Position numbers and translations under genes: made by a program. The notes beneath the pieces are model-generated. The model was not told where the DNA came from. It made no database searches and saw only the letters and a list, made by a program, of their open reading frames with translations. Shown piece after piece: positions 52,248 to 64,000 of a stretch of 64,000 bases of DNA. The DNA is taken from contig NC_061867.1 in assembly GCF_907164915.1 (NCBI RefSeq), positions 26,078,308-26,142,307 on the forward strand. Direction: 5' to 3'. Positions within the stretch are counted from its first letter, which is position 1; each line of letters opens with the position of its first letter. Source of the DNA: Impatiens glandulifera. Its lineage: Eukaryota > Streptophyta > Magnoliopsida > Ericales > Balsaminaceae.

Positions 52248-54045
52248 ATGACATGGAATATTAGAGGGTTAAATAACCTTATAAAGAGAAGAGAGGTTAG
52301 AAGAATAGCAGAAATGAATTAAATCACAATATTTGGAATTATTGAAACAAAAGTCAGACAAAGTCAAATAGAGAATGTTGCCCAAGGTTGCTTCAATGAT
52401 GAATGGGAATTTATTCATAACTTTGATGGAGTTAAAAGCAGAATCTGAGTAGGATGATTTAAAAAACAAGTTGAAGTCAATAATTTTTTTGAAAGAAAGT
52501 AAGTTATTTTGATAGAGGTGATCAATCTGGTGGCAAGGGTAAAAATCATGTTTGAGGTAGTTTATGCAAGAAACTCTAGGATAGAGAGGAAGACACTTTG
52601 GAATGATTTGAGAAGCAACATTACGGACGACGAATCATGGGTTATTATAGGAAATTTTAACGACACAAGATTTAAGAATGAAAGAGATTCTGAGACAGAC
52701 ATAACACAAGACATGCATGATTTCAATGAATGCATTCGAGACATAAGTTGCATTAAACTGTCTTCATCAGATAATCTATTTTCATTGTAAACTTTAAGAG
52801 GGATGGACAACATGAGAAAAAATATAATTGATAGAGGCTGGGTGAATGAAAATGGGTGGAGTTTTACCCAAGAAGACAAATCCAGGTTTTGCAACCAGGT
52901 ATCTCTGACCACTGCCCTTTGAAATTCTTTTGAGAGAGGGAGAAAAATAGAAAAGACCTTTTAATTTCTTCAACTTCTAGATAAAAGATGAAGAATTTAA
53001 TGAAATTCTTAATGAAACTTTGAACATCATAATTAATTGAACAAAGATGTTTAGAGTTTGTTAGAAACTAAGATTACTGAAAAAGGAAGCTGAATAAGCT
53101 AGACCGGAAAAAATATAGTGGAATTTTAAAAAAAGAGTACAGGAAACAAGAACGAAATTGAAAGAAACACAAAGTAAGGCACTAAGAGCCCCGAATCTAC
53201 CATATAATCGGGGACGAGGAAAAAAATGCTCTTACACGATTTAGTGACCTCTGTTCTAAAGAGGAAAGCTTTGCTAAGCAAAAATCTAGAGAAAATTGGC
53301 TTTCATTAGGAAACAATAATACTTCTTTCTTCTATAAAAAATGTTCATCAAGGAATTTTAAAAATTAGGTCCTAAGACTCACAAACTCAAATGTAGATGT
53401 TTTACCGAGACAAATGGCAGTTCATGAAGAATCAATAAATTTCTACAAAGAGTTGATTGGAACATAAACGAGCACAATAATAGAGGATAGCCAAAGATTG
53501 CTTCAACAGATTGTGCAAAGGAAAATCAGTGAAGAAAGTGGTAACAAATTATTACAAGAGTCATTATGGAAGAAGTCAAAAAAGCAGTGTTTTCAATGAA
53601 TGGGGATAAAAGCCCATGGACATATGGTTTTAATGCGAACTTCTTCAAAGAAAACTGGGAAATAGTGGTTAAAGATGTAAGCAAAGGGGTTTTGGAATTC
53701 TTTCAAAATAGGAAAATGTTGATGCAATGGACATCACAGTGTTGAATTTGATTCCTAAGAATTCAATTCTAGAAAAAATTCAGGACTTTCGTCCTATTTC
53801 ATACTGGAATGTTATTTACAAAATTCTTTCAAAACTTCTTTCGCAACGTTTAAAAACATCTATTTATAAGCTTGTAGGATTAGTGCAATCAACATTTTTT
53901 CTAAACGCTCTATTTCCCATAACATCCTACTCATGTAGAGTTTATTGAATGAATATGGCAAGAAAAACATATTGCCACGTGTGACTTTCAAAATTGACAT
54001 TAGAAAATCTTTTGACTCGATCAGATGGGGATCAATCTATGAATT
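52248..54045 (+). pseudogene. LINE ORF2 (endonuclease and reverse transcriptase), 3'-truncated
   Basis: Starts at ATG 52,248 with MTWNIRGLNN, the usual endonuclease start. VYARNSRIERKTLWNDL, SWVIIGNFND (family GDFN) and SDHCPL near 52,905 complete the AP-type endonuclease. RT follows: VFSMNGDKSPWTYGFNANFFK, LNLIPKNSILEKIQDFRPISYWNVIYKILSKLLSQRL (53,727-53,948) and FKIDIRKSFDSIRW near 54,010. Sequence similarity stops at about 54,045, before the YxDD motif. Stops and frameshifts are frequent. Confidence 0.8.
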
Positions 54046-54205
54046 TTAATTAATTTCTTAGTTGTACTAATATCGTCCTAATATAAGCAATTCACATGTA
54101 ATCATATAAAACTTACCAACGTTGAAGGCGAGATCTTGGAGATTCAACTGAAGGAGCTTGAGTGTCGAAGTGTTAAGGATCAGAACCATTGCTCTAATAG
54201 CAACT
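54046..54205 (-). mobile_element. Leader and PBS side of a minus-strand LTR element
   Basis: Minus strand GCTATTAGAGCAATGGTTCTGATCC near 54,186-54,201 looks like a Met-tRNA PBS (TGGTATTAGAGC) with small changes. The internal sequence beyond it is cut at the LINE edge. Confidence 0.45.
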
Positions 54206-55705
54206 GAAACATTCCTACTCATATATTATAACTACTACTCAAACAGTTATATCTATTAACATTGATATCATTAGCGAAAGCCATATAATACTAGTCATGA
54301 TTAACATAAAATTTATACAAACATTTTATACATTCTCCAATATATAGCCAAGTAAAGATACAAAATAAGATAAGTGAATATACAAAAAGACAAGTTAAGC
54401 CCACCAGTCTTGGTCTCTCCTTCCACACTCATTTCTATCATATTACTTTCCTCCAGGACTCAATCCTTCAAGTGCATAATAGTTAGGGTTTTATACCTAC
54501 ACCACACAAGCATAATGAGACTCATGACTCAACAAGAAATTAAGTATTTAAAACATGCTTGAATGCTTTGCTTTTAAAAGAGGTACATATGCATAAAAAT
54601 TATTCTTCATTTAAAATAGAAATGTCAGTTTATAAACATCAAAACATGTTTAGAGAAATGATTTTGTGATATCTTTACAGTTAAATCATTAGTTGTATTT
54701 TGACCCTAGACCATTTAGAGTTGATCCTGAAGGCAAGGAATCTGTTTGAGCCGTATTTGGCTAGGTACAATTAGGTGTCCATCCCTAAAAGCCCTTGACC
54801 TATTTGGACCATCTTTCAGTTTGGGCAGTTTGGGCAGTAGTAACTACAGCTCGTGCTTGAAACTCTAGTCCGATAATAATCAGCCAGTATTTTTGGAATC
54901 AGCTGACTAGAGCTCATTCCATTTCCGTCAATTCATGTTCATCTATTATGGGTCTCCATAGATGCATAACTCATAAGGATTTGGGTTTCATAAATATTAC
55001 ATATAATTTATAAATCATGGCAACCCTCATCATACTTGGAAAACATGGTAAACATTATCATACTTTGAAAAAAATAGCTTGTTTATAAATAACTCTTGTA
55101 AATAAAACCATGTTATGTCATACAATCAGGCTACTCAAACATATATGCAGGTTGTACATAAATTAAATGAAATACCTAACTGTGTGTGGGTTATAAAAGT
55201 GAGTTTGAAAAGAGCTTACCTTAATTTCGAAATTGGTTAAAGCCTAAGTTGTTGGATGCTTTCTTTTTCTCAAAGTACTAGGTCTAATTATTCTTCAAGG
55301 ATTCCTAATTCCTTATAGGTCTTACTATAGAGAGAACTGAATTTTCTTAATGAATAAGGGTAAGGGGTGTAAGGTGGCTTAATAGAAGTTGTGCTAGGTG
55401 AGGGCATGCAAGTTGTGCAATTGGAAATCATGCAAGTGGGTGTGTAGTGGAGAAGTATTAAAGTGCCAAGTGGTTTGGTTATTTACTGTCAAGTAGATTT
55501 AATTGTGTATTGACCTATAGAGGGAATGTTATATATCCTAATCTTATGGTGGGTCCCTTATACTTGGGTTCCTTCTACATTCTATTTCCCATATATAATT
55601 GACACATAAAATTTATATCCCTAATCTTACTAATAATATCAGGTCCATGTCTTATTTGTTTCAATAAAAATCTCTAAGTATAATTTATAAGTGACCACAT
55701 CAGGA
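54206..55705 (-). mobile_element. Probable 5' LTR of a minus-strand element
   Basis: About 1.5 kb without any gene lying directly upstream (minus strand) of the PBS. A likely start is TGATGTGGTCACTTATAAATT at about 55,703 and a likely end is ATGTTTCA at about 54,207. No second copy or TSD was found, so boundaries and family are uncertain. Confidence 0.35.
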
Positions 55706-55739
55706 TGAAAACTCAAATAATGTGCCATTCTCACTAATT

Positions 55740-56655
55740 AGCCTCTTACAGCATGAAAAGATGCACTTGGACATAATAGGATAAGGCTAGAGGATAAGGG
55801 CGAAATGTAGGCGTCTATGGGAGGAGCACGTGGCAGAAAACATCAACAGATTTGATCACATGTGGAGGAAGCTAGAGCTTCTGGAAGAATCGCACAGGCG
55901 TGGTCACGTTTCCGTCGAGGTCACGAGTACGGAGAATAAGATGAATGAAACAACGTTATTTCGAGTGACAAAATGAAGAGTTCCGTTGGAGTTTCGTCGA
56001 AGGTCAACTCAGTTGACTAACGGGGTTAGTCTATCATGTTAGTTGATCGGGTGCGGCAAGTTGCGCGCTTGATCTATTGTAGTGGGGTCTGGAGCGTTCT
56101 AGGCTGTTGGATGAGATCTAGGCGCTCATCTGATGGTTCAGGATCGTTCTGCAAGGTTTAAAAAAAAATTCGGCTGCATAGGATTATCCGATTTTATTTT
56201 TATTTAAAAGGATTATTAAAATCGATTTTAAATTTCTTTTAAATTCATTTCTTCTCAAAACATTTCACAAAAAGTATTTCTGGAATCATAATAAAGATTA
56301 TGATCCTAATTTATTTATTTTAGTATTTTTGGGAATTTTAGGGTATTTTATTTAATTGGTTTAAGTCATGAATTAAACATAAATAAGGATTAAATCACAA
56401 TTAAATATTTTTAACCTTTTATTTGGTCTAATTTGGGTAAAAAAAATACAATATTTTATACTCAAATTATTTCTGAAATTTTGAATAATTTTCCTAATTA
56501 GGGTTCAATTATTACAATAATTAACCTTTAATTAGGATTTTATTCCTTTTTGAGTTATTTAGAATATAAAAATCCAAAATATTATTTTAATATTATTAAA
56601 TAAAATAATATTATTTGAAAATAGGGTAAGTCAAATTTTTATGCTTATAAAATGC
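55740..56655 (-). mobile_element. Ty3/gypsy LTR segment, minus orientation
   Basis: Collinear with 9,600-10,540 (GTTGACTAACGGGGTTAGT, TTTTTATTTAAAAGGATTA, GGTTTAAGTCATGAATTAAACATAA, GGTAAGTCAAATTTTTATGC). It lies at the 3' side of the minus-strand gypsy pol, where its 3' LTR should be. Only about 0.9 kb is present; it is cut at about 55,740 next to another LTR. Confidence 0.55.
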
Positions 56656-58979
56656 CACACTTGAACCGTGTTTGAATAAAACAAATTAGTTTTTGGAAAA
56701 TGTGGGTATGAGGTTTGATCATAAAAATTTGCATCATAACCTATAGTGAGGTAGAAGGATAAAATCTAGATGGTACCGAATGCTAGTCAGGAGTCATAAC
56801 AATGACTCGTGTTTGGGGATATTGTGTGATCTTCCTTTGGTTGTCGTCTTTTGTCGGGGATAGACTATCATAATAGTCTTATCATGTGTTGGGAAGACGA
56901 CAGGGTGCTGTTGGAGATGAGTCGTGACAATGGCTCGTTCTTTTTGTTGTTGAATCTTGTTGAGGATAGACAATTACAATAGTCTTACCGTGCTGAAGAG
57001 TAAGTAGGACTTTAACTGGGGATCAATTATCATAATAATCCTATCATAACAATGACCGATAGTGCCTATCAACAGATATGGCTCACCTTAGAAGTGTGAA
57101 AATAACTTTTGTGGGAAAGAGTCTCATGCCAATAAGGCTACTTATCATAAGGTAGGACTCTCCTAATGAAAGCTCTTATGGGAATAAATTACTCTCAAGG
57201 ATAGTGATAATAATCATACCACTTCCATCAATAGATGGAATCCACTACTAGAAATTATCATTATAATGACTCTCGAGGATGTGTGTAATAATATAGGACT
57301 TACTATATCAGACAATATTCATAACTAGGACTTTACTGGGGAATGAAGAGAATTCTCTGTTGAGAATGAAGGAAGATCTTCTAAGCGACGTGACGATAGT
57401 CACGTTGGGTGGTGATAACAATCACGCTATGTGGGGAACATAGAAATCATTGCTTTGTGGGGATGATAATAATTGTGCTGATGATATAGTTTATAACAAT
57501 GACCTATAAATAGGACAAGTGATAATAATCAGTCTGGTGGGGACTAATCATAATGATGACCGGTATAGATACTTATCAAAGATAGGGCTCACTCTTGTAG
57601 GGGATATGCAAACCAATTACTCTGAGGGAACATGTTATAATAATAACCTTATAGTCGTCGATCTGTTGGGGGATATATTATAACAATTACCCATATAGAT
57701 GCCTATCAGAATTGGGTTTTAGAGAGGGCTTGGATGAAGTGACTTTCATAGCTAATTGAAACATCCTACTTACGCTGGGGATTATTCACGAGAGGAGTCG
57801 TCCTGATTGACAACTTATCTTTTCTGGACCTGACAAAGTGTCCTTCGCAACTAGGTTAACACCATCAAATTTGTGAGGATTTTAATAGAATCCTTTTCCC
57901 TTCGGCTTTATAAAGTGTTCTTCACAACTTGGTTGACACATCGACGAATTGTTTTATTACTTTGTAAGGTGAGGAGCTTTAAATAAAGCTACTTGGGGAA
58001 TGGACTATTTCCGATTTTGTCTCAAACAAGGTTTGAAAGAAGAAGAAACTATGGTCTTATCAATGTAGTAAGGTGACTTGGATTCAAAACGTATTCGGGA
58101 CTAGGACACGAGCATTCCTGTGTTGATAGGGATTATCTCATTTTTTGAAAGATCCGAGTTCCTTTTCCCCCTATGTTAAGATATGGATGATAAATTTGAT
58201 CTCATGCAGACGATTATCCAAGATATTAACTTGCGGGGAAGATGACTATGAAAATAAGGTTATGTTCAGTTATATTTTTGGTTGTTTATTCTGTGGGCCG
58301 CAATTCTTCAAAAGTTCAACCATTTCGGGTATAGTTACAGAGAGAGTTTCAACTTTTTGGCTTTGGGAATTTTTTTTTACTTTCAAGGTATATCTGGAGG
58401 AATAAATATGCTTTTCTATTGCGATAGTCATCGGGACAGGCTCCCGAGTGAGCATAAACGGTGATTTCAACACCTCAACCAATACATGAGTTTTTTTCTA
58501 TTCTTTTGATCCCCGAGACGTATCGGGAGGAATTAATATGTTCTATTATTGTAATAGTCATCGGTACAGCTGCCTGAGGGAGCATGAACAATGACATCAC
58601 CTCAACCTGTGGGGAACTTTATTCATCTTTTTTTAAACCTTGAGTCTAGTTTTCTTTATTCTCTTGTATAAAGGGGAATGGGACATCATTTCTCAGATTT
58701 CGGTTTTGGCTTGGCTTTTGGCGGTTTATTCCAATTTTTTCCTCAAAAGTCTTCCCTTGAGGGTTAATTTTTTGGATAATCATGTAACACGAAAACGAGC
58801 TTATTAAGGATATCCATCGATAGGAGTTTTCTGGAAACTCGGGTTTTTGATCTAGGAGATCAATCATAATTTTATTGCAAGAGATTCTCTTGACTTTTGT
58901 CCCTACGTAGTAATACAATACTAGAGGATGATTATTCCATTCTGAGTTGGAGACTAACTATTGTGGAATTTTAACCTTG

Positions 58980-59230
58980 GCCTAAAAGACTAGAGCTTCG
59001 ATTAATCCACTCCTGGATGGGGAATAACTCTAAGGATGACATAGTTATACAATACTATAGGTCGATTAGTCCACTCTTAACTGGGGACTAGCTCTAGGGA
59101 GGTATGACATAGTTATAGAATGCTAGAGGTCAATTAGTCCACTCCTGATTGGGGACTAACTACTGGGAAATACGGAATAGTCATATACCATTGGAGGTTG
59201 ATTAGTCCATTAGAAGTTGAGGACTAAAGT
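58980..59230. repeat. ~68-bp tandem repeat (4 copies)
   Basis: GATTAGTCCACTCCTG.TTGGGGACTAACT recurs at about 58,995, 59,065, 59,133 and 59,200. Confidence 0.8.
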
Positions 59231-59455
59231 TGTCTTAATCCTGGTAAGGCTGAATTCGAAGACGTTGTAATCTTTCTAAGGCTGAATTGGAGCCGTTGTA
59301 ATCCTGCTAAGGCTGGATTGGAACCTTGATAATTTTTAAGGCTGAATTGGAGCCGTGATAATCTTACTAAGGCTATATTGGAGCTGTGATAATACTACTA
59401 AGGCTGGATTGAAGTTGTGATAATCATGTTAAGGCTGAATCGGAGTCGTATTTTT
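59230..59455. repeat. ~31-bp tandem repeat (7 copies)
   Basis: AAGGCTGAATTGGAGCCGT.GTAATC.T.CT and variants recur seven times head to tail, adjoining the end of pol. Confidence 0.85.
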
Positions 59456-59467
59456 TCTTGATGCAAT

Positions 59468-60615
59468 ATTACACATAATATCATTTTAGGGTGTCTAAAT
59501 TGCTTGGAGCAAAAAATTCTTCACCTTCAACTGTGGAAAGGCAAACTACACCTCGGTAGAGGATTTTCTTGATGAGGAATGGACCTTTCCATCGTGGTCA
59601 GAACATTCCTCTAAGGTTTAATAATTCTTGGGTTACCTTCATAACCAAGTAACCTTCTTTTAGGTTCCTAGGATTAACCTTTCTATTAAAGGTATCGACC
59701 ATTCGTTTTTGTTAAGCATGGGTTTTGCATAATGCATCCAACCTATGGTCTTCCATTAACGTCAATTGGTCGTACCGAGATTTTACCCAATCCTCTTCAA
59801 CGACATGAGATTCCAATAGGGCTCTTAGTGTGGGAATATCAATCTTCATAGGTTGTACAACATCCATACCGTAGACAAGAGAATAAGGAGTTTCATATCT
59901 CGATACTCGAGCAATCGTACGATATCCCCACAAGGCAAATGGCAGTTTTTCATGCCAATCCTTATATGTGTTAGTCATCTTTTTGATGATCCTAATCATA
60001 TACATATACTTATTTGCAACTTTGATCGCGTCGTTAGTTTGAGGTCAATAGGAAAAAGATTTGTGATTTTCAATTTTGAACTCTCTAAGAAAGGATAACA
60101 CTTTCCCTAAAAGTGTTCCATTATCTGAAATAATGGCGTGAGGCACTCCATACCGGGCGATGATATTGACGCGAATGAATTTCTCCACTTGGGTAGATTT
60201 GAGAATCTTATAAGACTTTTCTTCGATCCAATTATAAAAGTAGTCAATGGCTGAATTCATGTCCATTGGAAGCATGGAGATAAATTTCCCAATGCCCCAT
60301 GTCGAAAAGGGCCATGGTGATGTCACGCAATACATTAAAGATGTTGGAGTATGCTTTATATTAGCATAGATTTGACACTAGTGACAAATTTTCACATAGT
60401 TGACACACTTTTGTTCGATGTTTTTCCAATAATATATGAGACAGAGTATTTTCTTGGCAAGGGCTAGTCCATTCATGTGTGGACCACATACACCTGCATG
60501 TACTTCTTCTATCATCTGTCGTACTTCGGGACCATCGACGTAGAGCATGTTTTGACTATCAAAAGATCGTCTGTATAGCTTGTTAGTTATCCAAGCATAG
60601 TTGGTGGAATACTAG
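59468..60615 (-). pseudogene. Gypsy integrase
   Basis: From the high end: HMNGLALAKKI, then a degraded zinc region, FSTWGIGKFISMLPMD, AIDYFYNWIEEKSYKIL, ARYGVPHAIISDNGT, ANKYMYMIRIIKKMTNTYKDWHEKLPFALWGYRT, TPYSLVYGMD and, at the end, NLDTLK.YYV. The middle catalytic Asp (SDNGT) is present. The first (family WGIDVIGP) reads WGIGKFIS and the position of the catalytic Glu (EAANK) reads KVANK, so two of three active-site residues are lost. The frame breaks several times. It ends at about 59,468. Confidence 0.8.
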
Positions 60616-61320
60616 CGTAGGGTTTTTCATTCCTTAGCTCGGAAATGGGACGGATATTCTCCATACACGATGTATTTTTGAAGAATATCAAACCATGGTT
60701 TGGTGGACACTTGAACAGACGCTACCACTCCGATTTCAAAATCGGATTTCTGTTTCTGACGGATCTTCAAAGGTTTGATCTTAATTCCAACAAGAATTTG
60801 GGTCATAGCTACTAGCGTATCTAAAGCATCGACAAAGAAATTTTGGCTTCTTGGCGCGTATACAAAAGACACGTGATCGAACTTGTCGATAAACCGGAGT
60901 ATGCAAGTGTGATAGGGTTTGAGATTTTCCCCTCGTACTTGCCATGTTTCGTTGACCTAGGATATAACTAGTTTAGAATCGCCAACCACCTCTAGTTTGG
61001 TTGCTCTTCTTTCGTATATGATTGAGACTTGAGAGACATGCTTCATACTCAACCTCATTATTAGTCATAGAATACTCTAACTTAATAGAGATAGGATTGT
61101 ATGTTCCCTTGGGATCTATAAAGAGAATTCCAATTTCATAACCATGTTTGGACGAAGCTTCCTCGAACATTAGCTTCCACGTGTCCAAAGAAATAAACAT
61201 TATGGAGTCATCGAAAAAATCGAGTTCAAAAGAAGGATCGACCGTGATTGGTTGATCTGCCAGAAAATCTACAACAACGCTTCCTTTAATAGATTTCTGA
61301 GGCTATTCGGAAATTATCAT
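60616..61320 (-). pseudogene. Second (archaeal-type) RNase H domain of the gypsy element
   Basis: Reads WKLMFEEASSKHGYEIGILFIDPKGTYNPISIKLEYSMTNNEVEYEACLSSL (61,200-60,973) and, after frame breaks, FVYAPRSQNFFVDALDTLVAM (60,872 on). This matches the additional RNase H (W.L.FDGA....G.GIGVVL..P.G, TNN.AEYEAC, VPR..N..ADALA.LA) that distinguishes Tat-lineage gypsy elements. Hence the Tat assignment. Confidence 0.75.
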
Positions 61321-62625
61321 CATCCATTTAGCGAGTCTAGGCGATATCAGCGTTGATCGAGATGGGATACTAGCTTGATAGGGTGGGCTTGCATATAATG
61401 TCTTAGTCTTTTGGTGATCCATGCTTGTGCCCAACACACTTTTTCGTGTTTTGAATAGTTCAATTTTTACCCAGTCATTCTCCTACTCAGGTAGTAGACG
61501 ACGATATTGAGTTTGTCCTCATTTTCTTGAGTCAACAGGTTGTCCATAGCTGAATCTGTCACCGTGAGATAGAGAATTAAAGGAACACCGGGCCTTGGAG
61601 GCATAAGGACCGGTTGTGACTTTAGATAGTCTTTGATTTTATCAAAAGCTTATTGACAAGTGTCATACCATTGACATTTTTTATCCTTTTTCAGTAGCTT
61701 CAAAAGAGGATACAAAAGTGAGAGTCAATTTACTAAGGAAATGAATGGTGAACTAGATTTTTCCGAGGAAGCCTCAGACTTCTCTCTCATTTTGAGGCGT
61801 AGGCATAGCTGTGATTTCCTTAATTTTTGAGGAATCGACTTCTATTCCGCGTTGGGTAATGAGAAATCCTAACATCTTACCGGCGATGACTCCAAAAGCA
61901 CACTTCTTTAGGTTCAACCGAAGCCGATATTTTTGAATTCTTTGCAATAATTTATTTAAGTTTGGAATATGACTATGTCAATCCTTAGACTTCACGATCA
62001 TGTCGTCAATATAGACTTCCACCTCTTTATGGATCATATCGTGTAAGATCATCATTATTGCTTGTTGATAGGTAGCCCCAACATTTTTGAGACCATAGGG
62101 CAAGACCCTAAAACAGAACGTGCATACCTCTATGATGAAGGTGGTCTTCTCTTTTTCTTCTTTGGCGATCAGGATTTGGTTATATCTTGAGAATCAATCC
62201 ATGAAATACAATATATGATTACTAGCAGCATGATCAACTAGAATGTCGATGTGGGACAAAGGAAAATTATCCTTAGGGCTGACTTTGTTTAGATAGTGGT
62301 ATTCTAAACACGCGCGCATCCTTTCGTCCTTTTTCAAGACGGGAACCACATTATCTATCCATGTGGGGTAGTCCAAAACTTTGAGAAACTTTTCTTATAA
62401 CTGTTATGGGACTTCTTCCTTAACCTTGACAACAATCTCAGTTTTCATCCGTCTTAACTTCTGTTTGACGGGTTTAACCTCTAGATAGAGGGGAATCTTA
62501 TGTCGGACGATATCAGGATCCACTCTAGGAACATCTTTGTAAGACCAGGCGAACACGTCTTTATTGGACTTTAGAAAATATATCATCTCATGAAGTTCGG
62601 TGTCACTCAGACTATTTCCAATCAA
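61321..62625 (-). pseudogene. Gypsy reverse transcriptase and first RNase H
   Basis: Begins IGNSLSDTELHEMIYFLKSNKDVFAWSYKDVPRVDPDIV and KQKLRRMKTEIV (62,625-62,404). Then YPTWIDNVVPVLKKDERMRACLEYHYLNKVSPKDNFPLSHIDILVDHAA (62,376-62,194), PYGLKNVGATYQ, the catalytic VEVYIDDMIVKSKD at about 62,000-62,030, and LGFLITQRGIEVD. The RNase H after it (to about 61,330) is strongly degraded. Stops and shifts throughout, but motif order is intact. Confidence 0.85.
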
Positions 62626-63574
62626 CGTGATTTAAGGATCGTCCTGAGTATTGAGGTTTATCTCGATTGTCATTTCAACTGCAGAAACGATTTCGTCATC
62701 GTGTTCTAAGAAGTTTTTCATTTCGAAATTAAATTCAGACTGGAATGAAATATCATCATTTGACGTATATTCAAAACTTCACTTATGCATTTTATTGGAC
62801 GTTCTATTATAAAAAGTAGGAGACGTCCTAATAGGATTGTCTTTACAGACTTCTTTATTTATTACAACATCAAATATTATTTCACAGTCCAAAAAGGATG
62901 TGTTGTTATTATCAACACTCAGGTTAATTACAGGAACTTTAGCAGTTGTTGGTAGGTTTGTGGAGTTTATCTTACAAGAGCCTTCATCAATATCCAAGTC
63001 TTCCTCTATCTGAGAAAGATCTTTAACTAGCTTTTCCAGGTTTCATTCCAATAAGAAGTCATTTTCCTAATCATATTAAGGGATGAATTAGGATCAAAAG
63101 AAGCATCTAAAAAGATTTCGAAACCTGGAGAGTGGATTTGTAAAACTTGGTTTAAGAAAGGCTTAGGGAAATTAAAACACAGTGTGGTTTCCCCTTCTCG
63201 AACAAACTTTCCATTTAATGTTGGAGGAATAGGAATATATTGCTTAGATATTTTATCTTTTCTAGATCCTTCATACCTTGTCGGAGTATAACCAACACCC
63301 AAGTTGTTGAGTCGTAATAAGACCAAGGAAAAGAAGTCATGCCAATAGCCTTCGATCGTAGACCCATCCCTGGGAAATATCCAATTTTCTACATGAGACG
63401 CATGGAGATGAGGTTGTAGGGAGTAAAGTCAGAAGTGGAAGAGGAATCCTAACCTTGACTAAATATATGACATATATATCGAATCCACTTAGTTCAACCT
63501 CTAGGTTAGTGGAGTGATTTGAACCAACAATGGATGTGACGTATTTTTCACCCTCTATGGTGATGAGTTTGTCG
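62626..63574 (-). pseudogene. Gypsy protease-RT linker region
   Basis: Minus-strand pieces MVLLRLNNLGVGYTPTRYEGS (63,326), GETTLCFNFPKPFLNQ and a Ser/Asn/Asp-rich stretch (62,997-62,779). LGVGYTPTR and similar motifs are typical of the spacer between protease and RT in Tat-like gypsy polyproteins. Frames are shifted. Confidence 0.5.
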
Positions 63575-63979
63575 TTATCCATGAAACTGATTTTCTGATG
63601 CATGGTGGAGACTAGAGTCTTTTCCTGATGTAACCAAGGTCATCCCAAGTCCCAAGACTAGGTTGTATGACAGTTGCATGTTGATTACGCAAAAATATAC
63701 CTCAAAAGGTGTATCATCTATGTAAATCATTGTTCGTAAGCTATCCATAATCTCTCGATGAGAATTATCAAAACCACGGACGCACATGTCTAAGGGATGA
63801 ACTTTATCGATAGAAATGTCAATTTCATGGAGAGTCTTCCAAGGACATATGTTCAATTCTGAACTATTATCGAGTAGACTCATAGGAATGACTTTATCAG
63901 TCATCTTTATAGAAATATAAAGAGCCTTAGTATGAGATTTATTAGGAGCAGGTAGGTCTTTGTCCTCGAAATCTATCAT
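63575..63979 (-). pseudogene. Gypsy aspartic protease
   Basis: KALYISIKMTDKVIPMSLLDNSSELNICPWKTL contains the active-site region; the family motif is D-N-G-S and here it reads D-N-S-S. REIMDSLRTMIYIDDTPFEVYFCVINMQLSYNLVLGLGM is the typical C-terminal half (flap and ILGRPW region). The frame is open for 134 codons. Gag would lie beyond the right edge of the window. Confidence 0.7.
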
Positions 63980-64000
63980 GTTGATTTATGGAGTTGCTGA

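Larger units (their letters stand above)
56656..59467 (-). mobile_element. 3' UTR of the gypsy element, rich in tandem repeats
   Basis: About 2.8 kb between pol and the 3' LTR without coding sequence. Several blocks of diverged repeats fill it: ATAATAGTC/ATAATGACC motifs at 56,800-57,700, a ~130-bp duplication at 58,390-58,612 (GATAGTCATCGG...GAGCATAAAC), and two regular arrays listed separately. Repeat-rich 3' UTRs are a known trait of the Tat lineage of plant gypsy elements. Confidence 0.6.

Noticed and set aside
58145..58405. Plus-strand ORF of 86 codons as a host gene
   Set aside because: Lies within the repeat-rich gypsy 3' UTR, no recognisable domain and overlapping minus-strand frames of similar size.

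Overview
The window reads as repeat-dense nuclear DNA of a flowering plant. It is AT-rich and full of stop codons, and every coding region I can recognise belongs to a transposable element: Ty1/copia and Ty3/gypsy LTR retrotransposons, L1-type LINEs, a CACTA (En/Spm) DNA transposon and a tRNA-derived SINE. I found no convincing host gene. The accessory proteins of the main copia element resemble proteins I associate with asterid, perhaps Lamiales, genomes; that placement is from memory and weak.

Layout. 0.36-2.9 kb: 3' end of a Sirevirus-like copia element (coiled-coil accessory ORF plus 3' LTR). 3.6-5.2 kb: a gypsy RT scrap and a LINE 3' end, both minus. 5.3-6.9 kb: minus-strand copia LTR with 3' UTR. 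6.96-10.5 kb: minus-strand gypsy LTR-like region with internal tandem repeats. 11.9-20.4 kb: a minus-strand copia relative (family 'L2') whose LTR carries a palindromic minisatellite and a tRNA-Asp-like segment; its 5' LTR plus flank is tandemly triplicated. 22-23.8 kb: a further copia LTR and integrase scraps.

24.1-45.3 kb is a nested locus. A decayed CACTA transposase gene (minus; Transpos_assoc, tnp2, DUF4218 and DUF4216 parts in the right order) has been split by a solo L2 LTR (26,900-28,428; TSD TATTT) and by a complete 13.4-kb Sirevirus-like copia element (29,584-42,983; TSD GAATT). A SINE with a 15-bp TSD sits in the CACTA subterminal repeats.

The 13.4-kb element is the centre of interest. 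Downstream of a decayed gag-pol it carries about 6 kb with three divergent copies of one accessory domain. Each copy is preceded by its own TATA box, and the third is fused to a long coiled-coil region that is shared with the element at the left edge of the window.

45.8-64 kb: a copia RT scrap with an internal duplication, a minus-strand copia element with very short (170 bp) LTRs and no gag, a plus-strand LINE lacking its 3' end, a minus-strand LTR with a Met-tRNA-type PBS, and a minus-strand Tat-like gypsy element whose 3' UTR is built of tandem repeats and which runs off the right edge.

How the parts relate: nothing here forms a host pathway. Boundaries with perfect TSDs allow a relative history (CACTA first, then the L2 LTR, the 13.4-kb copia element and the SINE). 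Elsewhere boundaries are approximate.
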